A stretch of 64,000 nt of DNA from Sphingobacterium pedocola. GTDB lineage: Bacteria; Bacteroidota; Bacteroidia; Sphingobacteriales; Sphingobacteriaceae. The stretch spans positions 68,040 to 132,039 of the forward strand of contig NZ_MU158691.1 in the NCBI RefSeq assembly GCF_015209965.1, written 5' to 3'. The notes below the pieces were generated by a model. It saw only the letters and a list, made by a program, of their open reading frames with translations, searched no databases and was not told the DNA's origin. This document shows positions 19,458-28,500 of this stretch, piece after piece. Positions within the stretch are counted from its first letter, which is position 1, and each line of letters starts with the position of its first letter. The position numbers were made by a program, and so were the translations under genes.

Positions 19458-21239
19458 ATGGCTACTTCCATTCAACAGACGCTCATCGAACAGACCGTTC
19501 GGGCTGTAAAAGAACTTTATAACGCGGAAATTCCGGCTTCACAGATTACTTTGCAGGAGACACGCAAGGAATTTGAGGGGCAGATCACCATTGTAACGTT
19601 TCCTGTTACCCGCTTTTCAAAAAAATCCCCGGAACAGACTGGAACGGAGATCGGTGAATATTTGCAGGGAAATATTGCAGAAATTGCTGGCTTTAATATT
19701 ATTAAAGGTTTTTTGAATATCAGCTTCGCCGACCGTTATTGGATCGATTTATTGAACAATACCTTGCTCAGGGCTGATTATGGTCAATTTCCGTCGAACG
19801 GGAAACGTTTGATGGTGGAGTATTCTTCTCCGAACACCAATAAGCCCCTGCACTTGGGACACATCCGCAACAACCTATTAGGTTATGCTGTAGCGGAGAT
19901 ACTGAAGGCCTACGGTTATGATGTGGTAAAAGCTAACTTAGTGAACGATCGCGGGATCCACATCTGTAAATCCATGCTGGCATGGCAGAAGTTCGGCCAT
20001 GGAGAGACCCCGGAATCGGCTAACCTTAAAGGAGATCACCTGGTCGGAAAATATTATGTGATATTTGATAAGGAATACAAAAAGGAGATAGAAGGGTTGG
20101 TGGTTGCAGGACTAACGGAGGAAGAGGCGAAGAAAAACGCACCGTTGATCAAAGAAGCGCAGGCGATGCTTCAAAAATGGGAAGCCGGTGATGAAGAGGT
20201 GATCGCACTGTGGAAGACGATGAATACCTGGGTTTATGCAGGTTTCGAAAAGACATACAAGCAGCTCGGGGTTGATTTTGATAAATATTATTACGAATCG
20301 AATACCTATTTGCTGGGTAAAGATATCATTCAAGAAGGCTTGGATTCGGGCGTTTTCTTTAAAAAAGAAGATAATTCGGTATGGATCGATTTAAGTGATG
20401 AAGGTTTGGATCAGAAGTTGGTACTCCGCGGTGATGGTACTTCGGTATACATTACACAAGACTTGGGAACCGCTCAGCTTAAGTATGACGAATTTGGTAT
20501 GAATGAGTCTATTTATGTAGTCGGAAATGAACAGGATTATCATTTCAAGGTATTGTTTCTGATCTTAAAAAAACTAGGTAAGTCCTGGGCGGAAGGTTTG
20601 TTTCATTTGTCGTATGGGATGGTGGATCTTCCGTCGGGAAAAATGAAATCCCGGGAAGGAACAGTTGTGGATGCGGATGATCTAATGGCGGAAATGATCG
20701 AAACGGCACAGACCCGTACCGAAGAATTGGGGAAGACCGAAGGACTGACGGAAGAAGCCAAAGCGGAATTGTATAATACCATTGGTATGGGGGCATTGAA
20801 ATATTTCTTGCTAAAGGTGGATCCTAAAAAAAGATTGTTGTTTGATCCAAATGAATCGGTGGATTTTCAAGGACATACTGGTCCGTTTATTCAGTATACC
20901 CATGCGCGTATTAAATCGGTATTGCGCAAGGCAGCATATGCTTCGGGTTCTTCTGTGGTGCCTCCCGCATTATCCGTTTTTGAACGAGATCTGATTCAGT
21001 CGTTGGCCAATTATCCAACTATCATTGAAGCATCTGCGCAAGAATTTAGTCCGGCACAGCTGGCAAATTATGTGTACGACGTGGCTAAATTGTATAATAA
21101 GTTTTATCACGAAGAGACGATTTTGAAAGCAGAAGATCCAGATGTTAAAGCATTTCGCCTAAACCTGTCCGCTACTGCGGCTAAGGTTATATCGGAGAGT
21201 ATGCGGATGTTAGGGATCGCCGTTCCGGAACAGATGTAG
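19458..21239 (+). CDS. argS: Arginyl-tRNA synthetase
   Basis: This class I synthetase charges tRNA-Arg with arginine. It has 593 residues, normal for ArgRS. An N-terminal Add-1 domain (about 1-105) precedes the catalytic core, which opens with SSPNTNKPLHLGHIRNN containing the HIGH-type signature HLGH. The KMSKS-like loop reads KMKSREGT near residue 395. The DALR anticodon-binding domain forms the C-terminus (about 475-593, with YVYDVAKLYNKFYHE). The ATG follows a poor ribosome-binding site, usual in this phylum. It is divergent from speA. Confidence 0.97.
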   Translation: MATSIQQTLIEQTVRAVKELYNAEIPASQITLQETRKEFEGQITIVTFPVTRFSKKSPEQTGTEIGEYLQGNIAEIAGFNIIKGFLNISFADRYWIDLLNNTLLRADYGQFPSNGKRLMVEYSSPNTNKPLHLGHIRNNLLGYAVAEILKAYGYDVVKANLVNDRGIHICKSMLAWQKFGHGETPESANLKGDHLVGKYYVIFDKEYKKEIEGLVVAGLTEEEAKKNAPLIKEAQAMLQKWEAGDEEVIALWKTMNTWVYAGFEKTYKQLGVDFDKYYYESNTYLLGKDIIQEGLDSGVFFKKEDNSVWIDLSDEGLDQKLVLRGDGTSVYITQDLGTAQLKYDEFGMNESIYVVGNEQDYHFKVLFLILKKLGKSWAEGLFHLSYGMVDLPSGKMKSREGTVVDADDLMAEMIETAQTRTEELGKTEGLTEEAKAELYNTIGMGALKYFLLKVDPKKRLLFDPNESVDFQGHTGPFIQYTHARIKSVLRKAAYASGSSVVPPALSVFERDLIQSLANYPTIIEASAQEFSPAQLANYVYDVAKLYNKFYHEETILKAEDPDVKAFRLNLSATAAKVISESMRMLGIAVPEQM

Positions 21240-21300
21240 AGCGAAGCGAATCAGCAAATTTGCAAATCTGCGAATACGCAAATCAGCGAAAAAAGTTGTA
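21240..21300. repeat. Short degenerate repeat AAATCTGCGAATACGCAAAT type
   Basis: The gap between argS and the next gene is filled with overlapping copies of a CAAATyTGC-like word (AATCAGC, AAATTTGC, AAATCTGCG, AATACGC, AAATCAGCG). Similar low-complexity spacers are common between Bacteroidota genes. No regulatory role is evident. Confidence 0.4.
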
Positions 21301-21304
21301 AACG

Positions 21305-22378
21305 ATGAACAAAATCAAAGTAGGACTAATCGGATTTTCTATTGGAGGACATGTATTTCATGCTCCTTTTATCAATGGGAATCCCGATTTGGAATTATAT
21401 AAAGTAACAGCACGGAAACCCGAGCAACAGTTGCTACTGGCCGAGCGGTATCCCGAAGCCATTGGTGTTTTGTCTGCAGAGGAAATTATTGCCGATCCTG
21501 AAGTGGACCTGGTCGTCGTAGCAACGTCGAACGATGTGCATTTTTCGTTAGCGAAAAGCGCATTGGAAGCCGGTAAACATGTGGTTGTCGAAAAACCTTT
21601 TACCAACACCACAATGGAAGCAGACGAGCTGATTGTACTCGCACAGTCGAAAGGACTGCTGCTGTCTGTGCACCACAACGCTCGTTTTCATTCGGATTTT
21701 AAGACGGTTAAAAAGGTTGTTTCTTCAGGCCGTTTAGGTAGACTGGTCAACTACGAAGCACGGTATGACCGCTTTCGGAACTTCCTTCGACCGGGCGCAT
21801 GGCGCGAGGAAGACCTACCTGGCTCTGGGATCCATTATGACTTAGGCGCACACCTGATTGATCAGGCATTACAGTTATTCGGACAACCTGAGACGGTATT
21901 TGCTGACCTAAGAGTACAGCGTGACGGTGCAAAGGCCATTGATGATTTTGAACTTATCCTGTCTTATCCTCGCTTGAAGGTTTCCCTCAAAGGGCAAATG
22001 CTGGCAAAAGCAGCAACTCCGCGGTATAGCCTGTTTGGCATGAATGGGACATTCATCAAAGAAGGAGTCGATCCGCAGGAAGCACTCCTTCGGGATGGTG
22101 CTATGCCGCATCGTATTGGTAATTGGGGACAGGAAGATGAAACGTCATTCGGAAAGTTGTCTTTGCTTGAAAACGGTGCAGAGGTAGCAGAGTTGGTGCC
22201 GAGTGAAGTGGGATCTGGTCAGGATTTTTATGCGAATATTGCTGCCGTTTTAAACGGAGAAGAAGAGCTTTTGGTAAAACCTGAACAGGCACGTGATGTC
22301 ATCCGCATCCTGGAGCTGGCAGAACGATCGGCAGTTGAGCAACGAATCATTTCGCTGAAAGGGGAGTTGATTTCCTAG
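21305..22378 (+). CDS. Gfo/Idh/MocA-family NAD(P)-dependent oxidoreductase
   Basis: This is a 357-residue cytoplasmic dehydrogenase of the family that acts on sugars, inositols and related compounds. The N-terminal Rossmann domain opens with KVGLIGFSIGGHVFHAPF and contains VVATSNDVHF and the family hallmark VVVEKPFTNT (Lys of EKP is the usual catalytic-site residue, near 97). The C-terminal alpha/beta substrate domain carries GSGIHYDLGAHLIDQAL, whose His is the common catalytic residue. The gene starts 65 bp after argS and may share its transcript. The substrate cannot be deduced. Confidence 0.93.
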   Translation: MNKIKVGLIGFSIGGHVFHAPFINGNPDLELYKVTARKPEQQLLLAERYPEAIGVLSAEEIIADPEVDLVVVATSNDVHFSLAKSALEAGKHVVVEKPFTNTTMEADELIVLAQSKGLLLSVHHNARFHSDFKTVKKVVSSGRLGRLVNYEARYDRFRNFLRPGAWREEDLPGSGIHYDLGAHLIDQALQLFGQPETVFADLRVQRDGAKAIDDFELILSYPRLKVSLKGQMLAKAATPRYSLFGMNGTFIKEGVDPQEALLRDGAMPHRIGNWGQEDETSFGKLSLLENGAEVAELVPSEVGSGQDFYANIAAVLNGEEELLVKPEQARDVIRILELAERSAVEQRIISLKGELIS

Positions 22379-22498
22379 GGTATATCAGGATCTGCTGTTA
22401 GGTTGGAAAGCATGCTCTTTTCTCGTCATCCCGATTGAAGCGTAGCGGAAGAGAGGGCAAAAAATTTACGACGTGGTAGCCTAAAAAGTAAACTATGT
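22379..22498. other. Lead-in to the REP array with one degenerate unit
   Basis: A degenerate unit beginning CTCGTCATCCCGATTGAAGC starts near 22425. At 22484-22503 the 20-mer shared with the element at 17916-17935 runs into the first full repeat. Confidence 0.5.
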
Positions 22499-22877
22499 CG
22501 TCACTGCGAGGAGGAACGACGCGGCAGTCTTTGGCAAGATGAATAAGATCGCTTCTTCACTGTGCTCATCGTGATGACGAGTTAGTAGTACAAGTTTCGT
22601 CACTGCGAAGAGGAACGACGCGGCAGTCTTTGGCAAGATGAATTAGATAGCTTCTTCACTGTGCTCATCGTGATGGCGAGTTAGTAGTACAAGTTTCGTC
22701 ACTGCGAGGAGGAACGACGCGGCAGTCTTTGGTTAATAGTGAATAAGATCGCTTTTCGCTGTGCTCATCGCGATGACAAGTTAGTAGTACAAGTTTCGTC
22801 ACTGCGAGGAGGAACGACGCGGCAGTCTTTGGCAAGATGAATAAGATCGCTTCTTCGCTGTGCTCATCGCGATGACG
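22499..22877. repeat. Tandem REP array, four copies of about 99 bp
   Basis: Copies begin at 22499, 22598, 22697 and 22797 with CGTCACTGCGAGGAGGAACG (copy 2 has one change) and contain GACGCGGCAGTCTTTGG. Each ends with CTCATCGtGATGACg, which is imperfectly complementary to its own beginning, so every unit can fold into a long hairpin. This is the CGTCATTGCGAG-type REP family widespread in bacteria and often mobilised by a RAYT (Y1 transposase), though no such gene is in this window. The array ends about 22 bases before the next start codon. Confidence 0.8.
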
Positions 22878-22899
22878 ATAGAAAAAAATAAAATATACT

Positions 22900-24096
22900 T
22901 TGGAAAACTACGACGCAATTATTATAGGAGCAGGGGCCTGCGGACTCATGTGCGCTGCACAAGCGGGCCTGTTGGGGAAAAAGACACTCCTGCTGGAACG
23001 CAATGACAAACCGGGCGCCAAGATTTTGATCTCGGGTGGTGGTCGCTGCAATTTCACTAACCTATATACTTCCGTCGATAATTTCGTGTCGGAAAATCCA
23101 CAATTTTTAAACGCTGTTTTTGCACAGTGGACAGTAGGGGATACCGTACGTTTTTTTGAAGATTTCGGAAACATAAAGGGGGAAGAGAAAACCTTGGGGC
23201 AGCTTTTTCCGACAACCAACAAGGCCAGGGATATTGTCGCCGTATTTACAAAACTGCTTTACGATACAGGACAGGATCTCTGGTTGAACACCCTTGTGAA
23301 GTCGGTTGAACAGTCGGGAGACGGATATTCTGTTACCATCGAAAGGGCCAATAAAGAGCAGGTGCTCCATGCCAAAAAGGTCGTCCTTGCTTCTGGAGGG
23401 TTGCCCGTCGCTAAATTGGGGGCTTCAGATTTTGCTTTGCGCACGGCCCGAAAATTGGGTATGCAGGTGGTAGGTACTGCTCCGGCTTTGGTACCGCTTA
23501 CTATTACGGGTAAAGATGCGGAATGGTATGCTTCCTTATCAGGAAATTCGGTATTTGCACGGGTATATAATGATCGTATTTCTTTTGAGGAGAATATTCT
23601 TTTTACGCATTGGGGACTGAGTGGTCCCGCTATTTTGCAGATTTCGTCGTACTGGCGCGCAGGGGAGGTCTTTACGATCGACTTGTTACCGCAATTTAAA
23701 TTGGAAACGTTAATCAAACAGGAGCGTGATCTGGGAGGGAAGCGAACGATAGGGCAGCTGTTAAACGATTATTTTACAAAGAAGATGGTGGAAGCTTTAG
23801 CTAAGTTTTTACCCATCGATACGAAGATTGCTTCGCTTGGCAAAGCGGATTCAAAACGTATCGTCGAAACCATACATGGCTTTCAGGTAAAACCGGCAGG
23901 TGATAAAGGGTACGACAAAGCGGAGGTGATGCGAGGAGGTGTCTCTACGGACGAGTTGAAACCTAAAACACTCGAAACGAAAAACTTTCCTGGTCTCTAC
24001 GTTGGCGGAGAAGCGGTAGATGTCACCGGTTGGTTGGGGGGCTATAACTTCCAATGGGCCTGGGCGGCGGGGTTTGCTATTGCACAGGATCTTTAG
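22900..24096 (+). CDS. HI0933/YhiN-family FAD-dependent oxidoreductase
   Basis: This 398-residue flavoprotein is of a widely conserved family with no settled physiological role. The FAD-binding GxGxxG motif is AIIIGAGACGLMCAA at the N-terminus, followed by the family signature ISGGGRCNFTN near residue 50. The C-terminus has FPGLYVGGEAVDVTGWLGGY and the FQWAWAAGFAIA ending, both typical. The start must be TTG at 22900, because no in-frame ATG or GTG precedes the GxGxxG motif and the flanking sequence is REP repeat. The REP array reaches to within 22 bases, so its promoter or leader probably lies in repeat DNA. Confidence 0.92.
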   Translation: MENYDAIIIGAGACGLMCAAQAGLLGKKTLLLERNDKPGAKILISGGGRCNFTNLYTSVDNFVSENPQFLNAVFAQWTVGDTVRFFEDFGNIKGEEKTLGQLFPTTNKARDIVAVFTKLLYDTGQDLWLNTLVKSVEQSGDGYSVTIERANKEQVLHAKKVVLASGGLPVAKLGASDFALRTARKLGMQVVGTAPALVPLTITGKDAEWYASLSGNSVFARVYNDRISFEENILFTHWGLSGPAILQISSYWRAGEVFTIDLLPQFKLETLIKQERDLGGKRTIGQLLNDYFTKKMVEALAKFLPIDTKIASLGKADSKRIVETIHGFQVKPAGDKGYDKAEVMRGGVSTDELKPKTLETKNFPGLYVGGEAVDVTGWLGGYNFQWAWAAGFAIAQDL

Positions 24097-24239
24097 GGCG
24101 TTAAAGCTTTCTGTCGTTTACCTCTTCAATTCTTAAATATAGTATACTTTATTGTGCGTCCATCTGCTCTTATTTGCATTTTTAAGTTATTTTAATACAC
24201 TTTAATGTATTTGTAATCAGATTGGTGAATATATTTTAA

Positions 24240-24563
24240 ACTGCTTTAATTCATTTTAATTCAAGTCAGAAACTCAATGAAAATCTAAAAAAATGTGCAG
24301 AAATATTGGACTGGGATGAACGAGTCGTACTAATGAGGTATCGTGGTGCTAGACCTATAAGAAAGGAATTTCGTCGTTATGAATTGATCACAGGCCATGT
24401 CGCGCGAAAAACGTTTATTTCCGTCTCGCTGGAACTTGGTATTCATGAACGGGCCGTGAAAAACATTGGTAACCACAAAGGCGAGCGCAGTTTCAGACGA
24501 TATGTAAAATTAGAGGGTAGCTATTTATCCAAAGAAATGACAAAGTGGAACAAACGTGCTTAA
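24240..24563 (+). pseudogene. C-terminal remnant of a tyrosine recombinase (integrase)
   Basis: The open frame runs from a stop at 24237-24239 to the stop at 24561-24563 and reads like the last about 95 residues of a Bacteroidota conjugative-element or phage tyrosine recombinase. It has YELITGHVARKTFISVSLEL, containing the H-x-x-R catalytic pair, a degenerate GH box (NIGNHKGE), and RRYVKLEG with the nucleophilic Tyr. The N-terminal DNA-binding domain and the first catalytic Arg are missing, and no good start codon exists. It lies beside the toxin-antitoxin pair and probably marks a decayed mobile element. Confidence 0.75.
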
Positions 24564-24577
24564 TGCACCATCCGCCT

Positions 24578-25072
24578 TTATTCTATTTCAAATAATGTGG
24601 CTACTGTCTTTAGGGGAAGAAACATGCGCTTGGAGTCTTTCAATTGGATAAAACCAAATTTGGCGTAAAACTTTTCGGCAGATTCATTGATCGGGTCTAC
24701 GATAACGGCATGATTACCAACGAGGGCACTTATCTCAATAATACGCTTTAGTGCATCAATTAATAAGATTTGCCCTAATTTGTTGCCTTGATAGTCCACG
24801 TGAATAGCAAGACGGCCGATGATCACAACTGGAATTTCAGCGTATTTTAATGAACTCTTAAGATCGTCAGGAATATCGTTCAGATCAACACTGCCAGAGG
24901 ATAGCGTAAAGTAGGCAATTACATTTGCATCCTCATCGTCTAGGACGTAGCAAACAGACAATTTGCGTTTCACATCTTGGCTAACGTAATGTTTAATGTA
25001 GTTATCGAGCTCGAGAACACCACAAGAAAAACCTTTGCGGTTATGCCTTTTTTCTAAAACCTTTAAGGTCAT
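24578..25072 (-). CDS. GNAT-family acetyltransferase toxin (TacT-like)
   Basis: This 164-residue GNAT enzyme is probably a toxin that acetylates aminoacyl-tRNA and so blocks translation, as shown for TacT. Family features seen: FSCGVLELDNYIKHYVSQDV near the N-terminus (the FxCG...LDxYL..A/QD motif), AYFTLSSGSVDL, PVVIIGRLAIHVDYQGNKLG with the acetyl-CoA-binding QGxxLG loop, and the ending NESAEKFYAKFGF with the catalytic-type Tyr. It overlaps the antitoxin gene by 32 bases, a coupled-translation arrangement usual for this pair. Target tRNA cannot be deduced. Confidence 0.88.
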   Translation of the reverse strand: MTLKVLEKRHNRKGFSCGVLELDNYIKHYVSQDVKRKLSVCYVLDDEDANVIAYFTLSSGSVDLNDIPDDLKSSLKYAEIPVVIIGRLAIHVDYQGNKLGQILLIDALKRIIEISALVGNHAVIVDPINESAEKFYAKFGFIQLKDSKRMFLPLKTVATLFEIE

Positions 25073-25355
25073 TGGATGATAAGTTGGAAAATTGATTGTA
25101 ATCTTTTAATGCTGTCTTTAGTGCTTTATTTGGTGCTGGTGGGTTTAGTAAGGTTTCGACAAAAAGAACCTTGTCGTCCATAGATTTTAGGATTTTGGTT
25201 TCCTCTTCTATGATACGAGTAGCTTCATTTTTTGCCAAAGTCACGATAAACTCTGACACTGTCTTAAAACCACTGATTTCAGCGGCATACTTTATAAGCT
25301 CTTTATGTTCCTTGCTGATGCGTACATCAATCCTGTCATTTACTAAGGTAGCCAT
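25041..25355 (-). CDS. DUF1778-type ribbon-helix-helix antitoxin
   Basis: This 104-residue partner of the GNAT toxin binds DNA and neutralises the toxin. The N-terminal ribbon-helix-helix reads NDRIDVRISKEHKELIKYAA (about 6-25), as in DUF1778/TacA proteins; the C-terminal about 50 residues (TLLNPPAPNKALKTALKDYN) match the disordered toxin-wrapping tail. It is the first gene of the pair, as usual for this family. A palindromic operator lies 22 bases upstream of the start, which points to autoregulation. Confidence 0.87.
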   Translation of the reverse strand: MATLVNDRIDVRISKEHKELIKYAAEISGFKTVSEFIVTLAKNEATRIIEEETKILKSMDDKVLFVETLLNPPAPNKALKTALKDYNQFSNLSSNDLKGFRKKA

Positions 25356-25376
25356 AACTCTATCAATTAATTATAC

Positions 25377-25403
25377 AAATGTACGTTATTTTTACGTACA
25401 TTT
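25377..25403. promoter_or_regulatory. Operator-like inverted repeat of the toxin-antitoxin pair
   Basis: AAATGTACGT (25377-25386) and ACGTACATTT (25394-25403) form a perfect 10-bp inverted repeat with a 7-base spacer. It sits in the promoter region of the RHH antitoxin gene. RHH antitoxins bind such repeats as dimers, so this is a likely autoregulatory site. Confidence 0.65.
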
Positions 25404-25413
25404 AAAACAGTAA

Positions 25414-26249
25414 CTCATTTGAAAGTCAAAGAAAGTAGGAAAACAGCATATTCTGTATAATTATTATAGTGATCTTGTCGAGGAACGATCATAATGTAGC
25501 AAAACTAACTTAGTACCTACTAAATAGAGTATTTTTACTGTAAAGTACCATAATATTGATAAATTACCTTGATCTCCCTCTATTATTCTTATTTTCGTGA
25601 ACGTCGTGAATTGTTCCATATTGAATATCCTGAATTGTGGGTTTTACATATTATTCCTCTTTCAAGCCAGCCGCTTTTATGATGCTTTCGGGAATATTGG
25701 TATTTAAAAGTCTGTTGCCGTCATCAGACCAAGAGAACAGCCCGCTGAGGCTAAAAAAGCCCTTTGTTACAATCTGTAACAAATAATTTACTTCTTTTGT
25801 AATGCTAAATTAGCAGCAAACCGGCTATTTAGTTATTTCTATTTATGCTTAGCTATCAATGGGTTAAAAGATCTTGTTTTAAGATGCTCATACTATTGGT
25901 GTTTTTTGTTACCATCCTATTTAATCAATAAAAAAATATAATTTTTTTTTGTTAGAATATGTTTTTAGTTTTACCTCGGATGTAGCGCGATATATTCAAG
26001 GAATAAATGAGCCTACTGTCCTTATGAAAAACAATATTTATTAACCGGAGTAATTTTTTTAATCCATTTTTAAACATTATAAAGTCTGCAATTGCTGGCT
26101 TGTAAGTTTTAAGTACAGTTACACCTTTTTTTCGAATTGAAAGAGGTTAAGTATGAATATTTAAGAAATATTTGTAGCGTGTACTGCTATGTATTAAAGA
26201 ATATTAACTTATCGAACAATTCAAGGAATAGTTTTTTCTGTGTAATAGT
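25414..26249. other. Gene-poor stretch upstream of the adhesin locus
   Basis: No intact gene was found. On the minus strand a 53-codon frame (25651-25809) ends with NTNIPESIIKAAGLKEE, which reads like a genuine protein C-terminus but has no start and may be a gene remnant. A word ATTCAAGGAATA occurs twice, near 25998 and just before the first adhesin-locus gene. The promoter of that locus is presumably between 26000 and 26249, but no clear TAnnTTTG match was seen. Confidence 0.4.
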
Positions 26250-27410
26250 ATGAAGAGCCTGCTTAAATATATTCTGACCTGCACTTTCGTGCTGATGGTG
26301 TACCTCGTTACGGCGCAGCAAAAGCTAGGGGATGGAACGGTATCCGCAACTTATAGGGTTAACCCAGCAGCCTTGTTGGAATTGGAAAGTAGCGCGCGGG
26401 GACTGTTGCACGTGCGTGTTGCATTAACATCGACCACCTTAGCTGCACCTTTGTCGACGCATGTCGCGGGAATGATGGTATATAATACCGCTCAGCAGAA
26501 TGACGTCGTACCCGGGATCTATTACAATGATGGTACAAGGTGGGTCTTGGCACGTGGTGGCGAACAATTAGATATCCGTTATGATGCCACGACTTATCAG
26601 TTGACCATTATACGAGCCGGCGGACAAACAGAAGTGATTGATTTCTTGGCCATCTTTCGGAGTCTTGCCTTGAAGGAGGTTGTTACCGAACTCCGTAAAA
26701 AGGGTGGAGGACGGTTTACCTACTTTAATGAAGGACAGTATCTTCCCGATGGATCATTAAGACCGGATGCGGTTGGTGTCGATATTGATATCCCCGGCGA
26801 GGTGATCCAAGAATTTGAAACTGTTTTGAATGATAACGGTGTACAAAATCTGTTGCTGCAGTTTATACAAAATCAAATCGGTCATGTGCAGTTTGACGGC
26901 GAGCAGTTTATCTATGTCGATGTTAATGGTGTGAAGCAGTATCTGAAAGTGGTGGATATGGTGCGGGATAACCAGTTGCTGACGCATGTGCAGGGAACAG
27001 GGCCGGTGCGGGTGACTTCGGCTGTTAACGCGACGAATATGAGGCAAACGGATTATATAGTGGACGTAGACTTTTCGCAGTTAAACCCCATATTGACCAC
27101 GGCTTCCCATGTACCCAACCTGCGGGAAGCCTTTACGGAGCAGGGGATGGATATCAGTTACGCGGCGGAGATCAGTGTAGTAGTTAATACACAGGGGGGC
27201 AGGGTTGAAATAACATTGCCGGAAGCAGGTGCGAACCGCGGTCGAAAAGTGACGATCAAAAAATTTGATGCCTCGGGTAATCTCGTGACTGTGAAAGCAA
27301 CAGCCGGCGAGCGTGTGGAAGGGTTATCACAGATTAGTGGATTTACACCTTATCAGGGCTGGGTGTTCCAGTCTAACGGCACCGAGTGGGTCATTATCAG
27401 TAGAATTTAA
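26250..27410 (+). CDS. Secreted protein, adhesin-locus accessory 1
   Basis: This is a 386-residue secreted protein of unknown function. Signal peptide about 1-22 (ending VYLVTAQQ). Residues about 30-105 form a module shared with the next two genes: LLELESSARGLLHVRVAL, then HVAGMMVYNT and VPGIYYNDGTRWV. Such modules occur in Bacteroidota surface and phage-tail-like proteins that begin with a VGIGT-type repeat. The C-terminus (ISGFTPYQGWVFQSNGTEWV) has the beta-rich look of a collar or fibre-tip domain. It is the first of eight same-strand genes leading into the giant adhesin and the PorP/SprF gene. Confidence 0.75.
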   Translation: MKSLLKYILTCTFVLMVYLVTAQQKLGDGTVSATYRVNPAALLELESSARGLLHVRVALTSTTLAAPLSTHVAGMMVYNTAQQNDVVPGIYYNDGTRWVLARGGEQLDIRYDATTYQLTIIRAGGQTEVIDFLAIFRSLALKEVVTELRKKGGGRFTYFNEGQYLPDGSLRPDAVGVDIDIPGEVIQEFETVLNDNGVQNLLLQFIQNQIGHVQFDGEQFIYVDVNGVKQYLKVVDMVRDNQLLTHVQGTGPVRVTSAVNATNMRQTDYIVDVDFSQLNPILTTASHVPNLREAFTEQGMDISYAAEISVVVNTQGGRVEITLPEAGANRGRKVTIKKFDASGNLVTVKATAGERVEGLSQISGFTPYQGWVFQSNGTEWVIISRI

Positions 27411-27463
27411 TACAAGCAATACATAAAATAATAACATCAATTTTTTAATAAACATTATTAACT

Positions 27464-28462
27464 ATGAAAAGTAAATTTTTGAAATTAGCGGGATTAGCAG
27501 CGGCTGCTCTTTTCTGCACCATCGAGGCAAATGCACAGGTGGGTATTGGGACACCGACGCCGGCGGATGCAGCGCAATTAGAAATTTTTGCCGACAACAA
27601 GGGTATTTTGATACCACGAGTTGAGCTTGCATCAACGACAGATGGAGTAGCGGTTGAAGGAACGGAAATAGAGAGTTTATTGGTTTACAATACCGGAACA
27701 AGTGATCCTGCAGCTGTGGCAGATGAAAAAGAGCGCGTGTATCCTGGTTTTTACTATTGGGTACCAGCTACTGTAACGGCTCCTGTTGTTGCAGCTCACT
27801 GGGAGAGAATTGTTAATCAAGCGCAGTTGGATGAGGTGATTAATAATTTGAACGCAGATACAGAGAAAATAAAAGCGTTGTTAAATGTTGCTTTTCCTTC
27901 AAATAACTTAGGTGATCCAGCTGTAGATGATGGTGTGTTAGGTAATGGGAAGGAATCAGGTGGCGGACTTGTCTATACGCCAGGAACGCCTGCATCGGGC
28001 TCAGATCCTGCAATACCCGCGTCATTCAAATTCGTTTATTTTGACGCAGCAACTTCAACTTACATAACAGAACCTGTTAATATAAACGAATTGAAAATTA
28101 TACTTGGGGATGTAATTACTTCTGGTGGTGATTCTGTGTTTACAGGGGACACCTATGTAGTTGGGGGTATAACGCATTATATTTATAGAGGAGAGTTCGA
28201 AACAACTATAACTGCAAATTCCGCGGTGACAACTGGTGTTACTTTAGATAAAGTAGTTGCTGCCGATGGGATTTTGTCTGCTTCCTTGCGTTATAATGGA
28301 GGTATGACAGCGTCATTAACAGATTTGACAGTGGCTTCAGATAATTTGGTCGTCGGTTTTAATGTTGGTGTTGGGAAAATGTATTCGGTTTTGGGAACAT
28401 CAGATATTTCAGCAAAAGTAATCGTTGAGTTTGCTTCCTCTGTAGCACCTGACGGATTGTAA
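27464..28462 (+). CDS. Secreted protein, adhesin-locus accessory 2
   Basis: This 332-residue protein has a signal peptide (1-24, ending IEANAQ) followed by VGIGTPTPADAAQLEI and GILIPRVELAST, the classic opening of Bacteroidota tail-fibre-like surface proteins. A shared module with LLVYNTG and VYPGFYYWVPA follows. The middle (about 150-190) is rich in Gly, Pro and Ala. The last about 90 residues are beta-rich. No enzyme motif or sorting domain is seen. It follows the previous gene by 53 bp. Confidence 0.75.
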   Translation: MKSKFLKLAGLAAAALFCTIEANAQVGIGTPTPADAAQLEIFADNKGILIPRVELASTTDGVAVEGTEIESLLVYNTGTSDPAAVADEKERVYPGFYYWVPATVTAPVVAAHWERIVNQAQLDEVINNLNADTEKIKALLNVAFPSNNLGDPAVDDGVLGNGKESGGGLVYTPGTPASGSDPAIPASFKFVYFDAATSTYITEPVNINELKIILGDVITSGGDSVFTGDTYVVGGITHYIYRGEFETTITANSAVTTGVTLDKVVAADGILSASLRYNGGMTASLTDLTVASDNLVVGFNVGVGKMYSVLGTSDISAKVIVEFASSVAPDGL

Positions 28463-28500
28463 AAATCCGAGAGACAAAAAACTTGTAGTGACCCTGTAAA

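Noticed and set aside
22499..22877. Regular about 99-bp repeats considered as a CRISPR array
   Set aside because: The whole 99-bp period is repeated, so there are no unique spacers, and no cas genes are nearby. The units fold as REP hairpins instead.
25651..25809. A minus-strand frame ending NTNIPESIIKAAGLKEE as a small gene
   Set aside because: It has no start codon or ribosome-binding site and stops occur directly upstream. At most it is a remnant, so it is mentioned only in the description of the gene-poor stretch.
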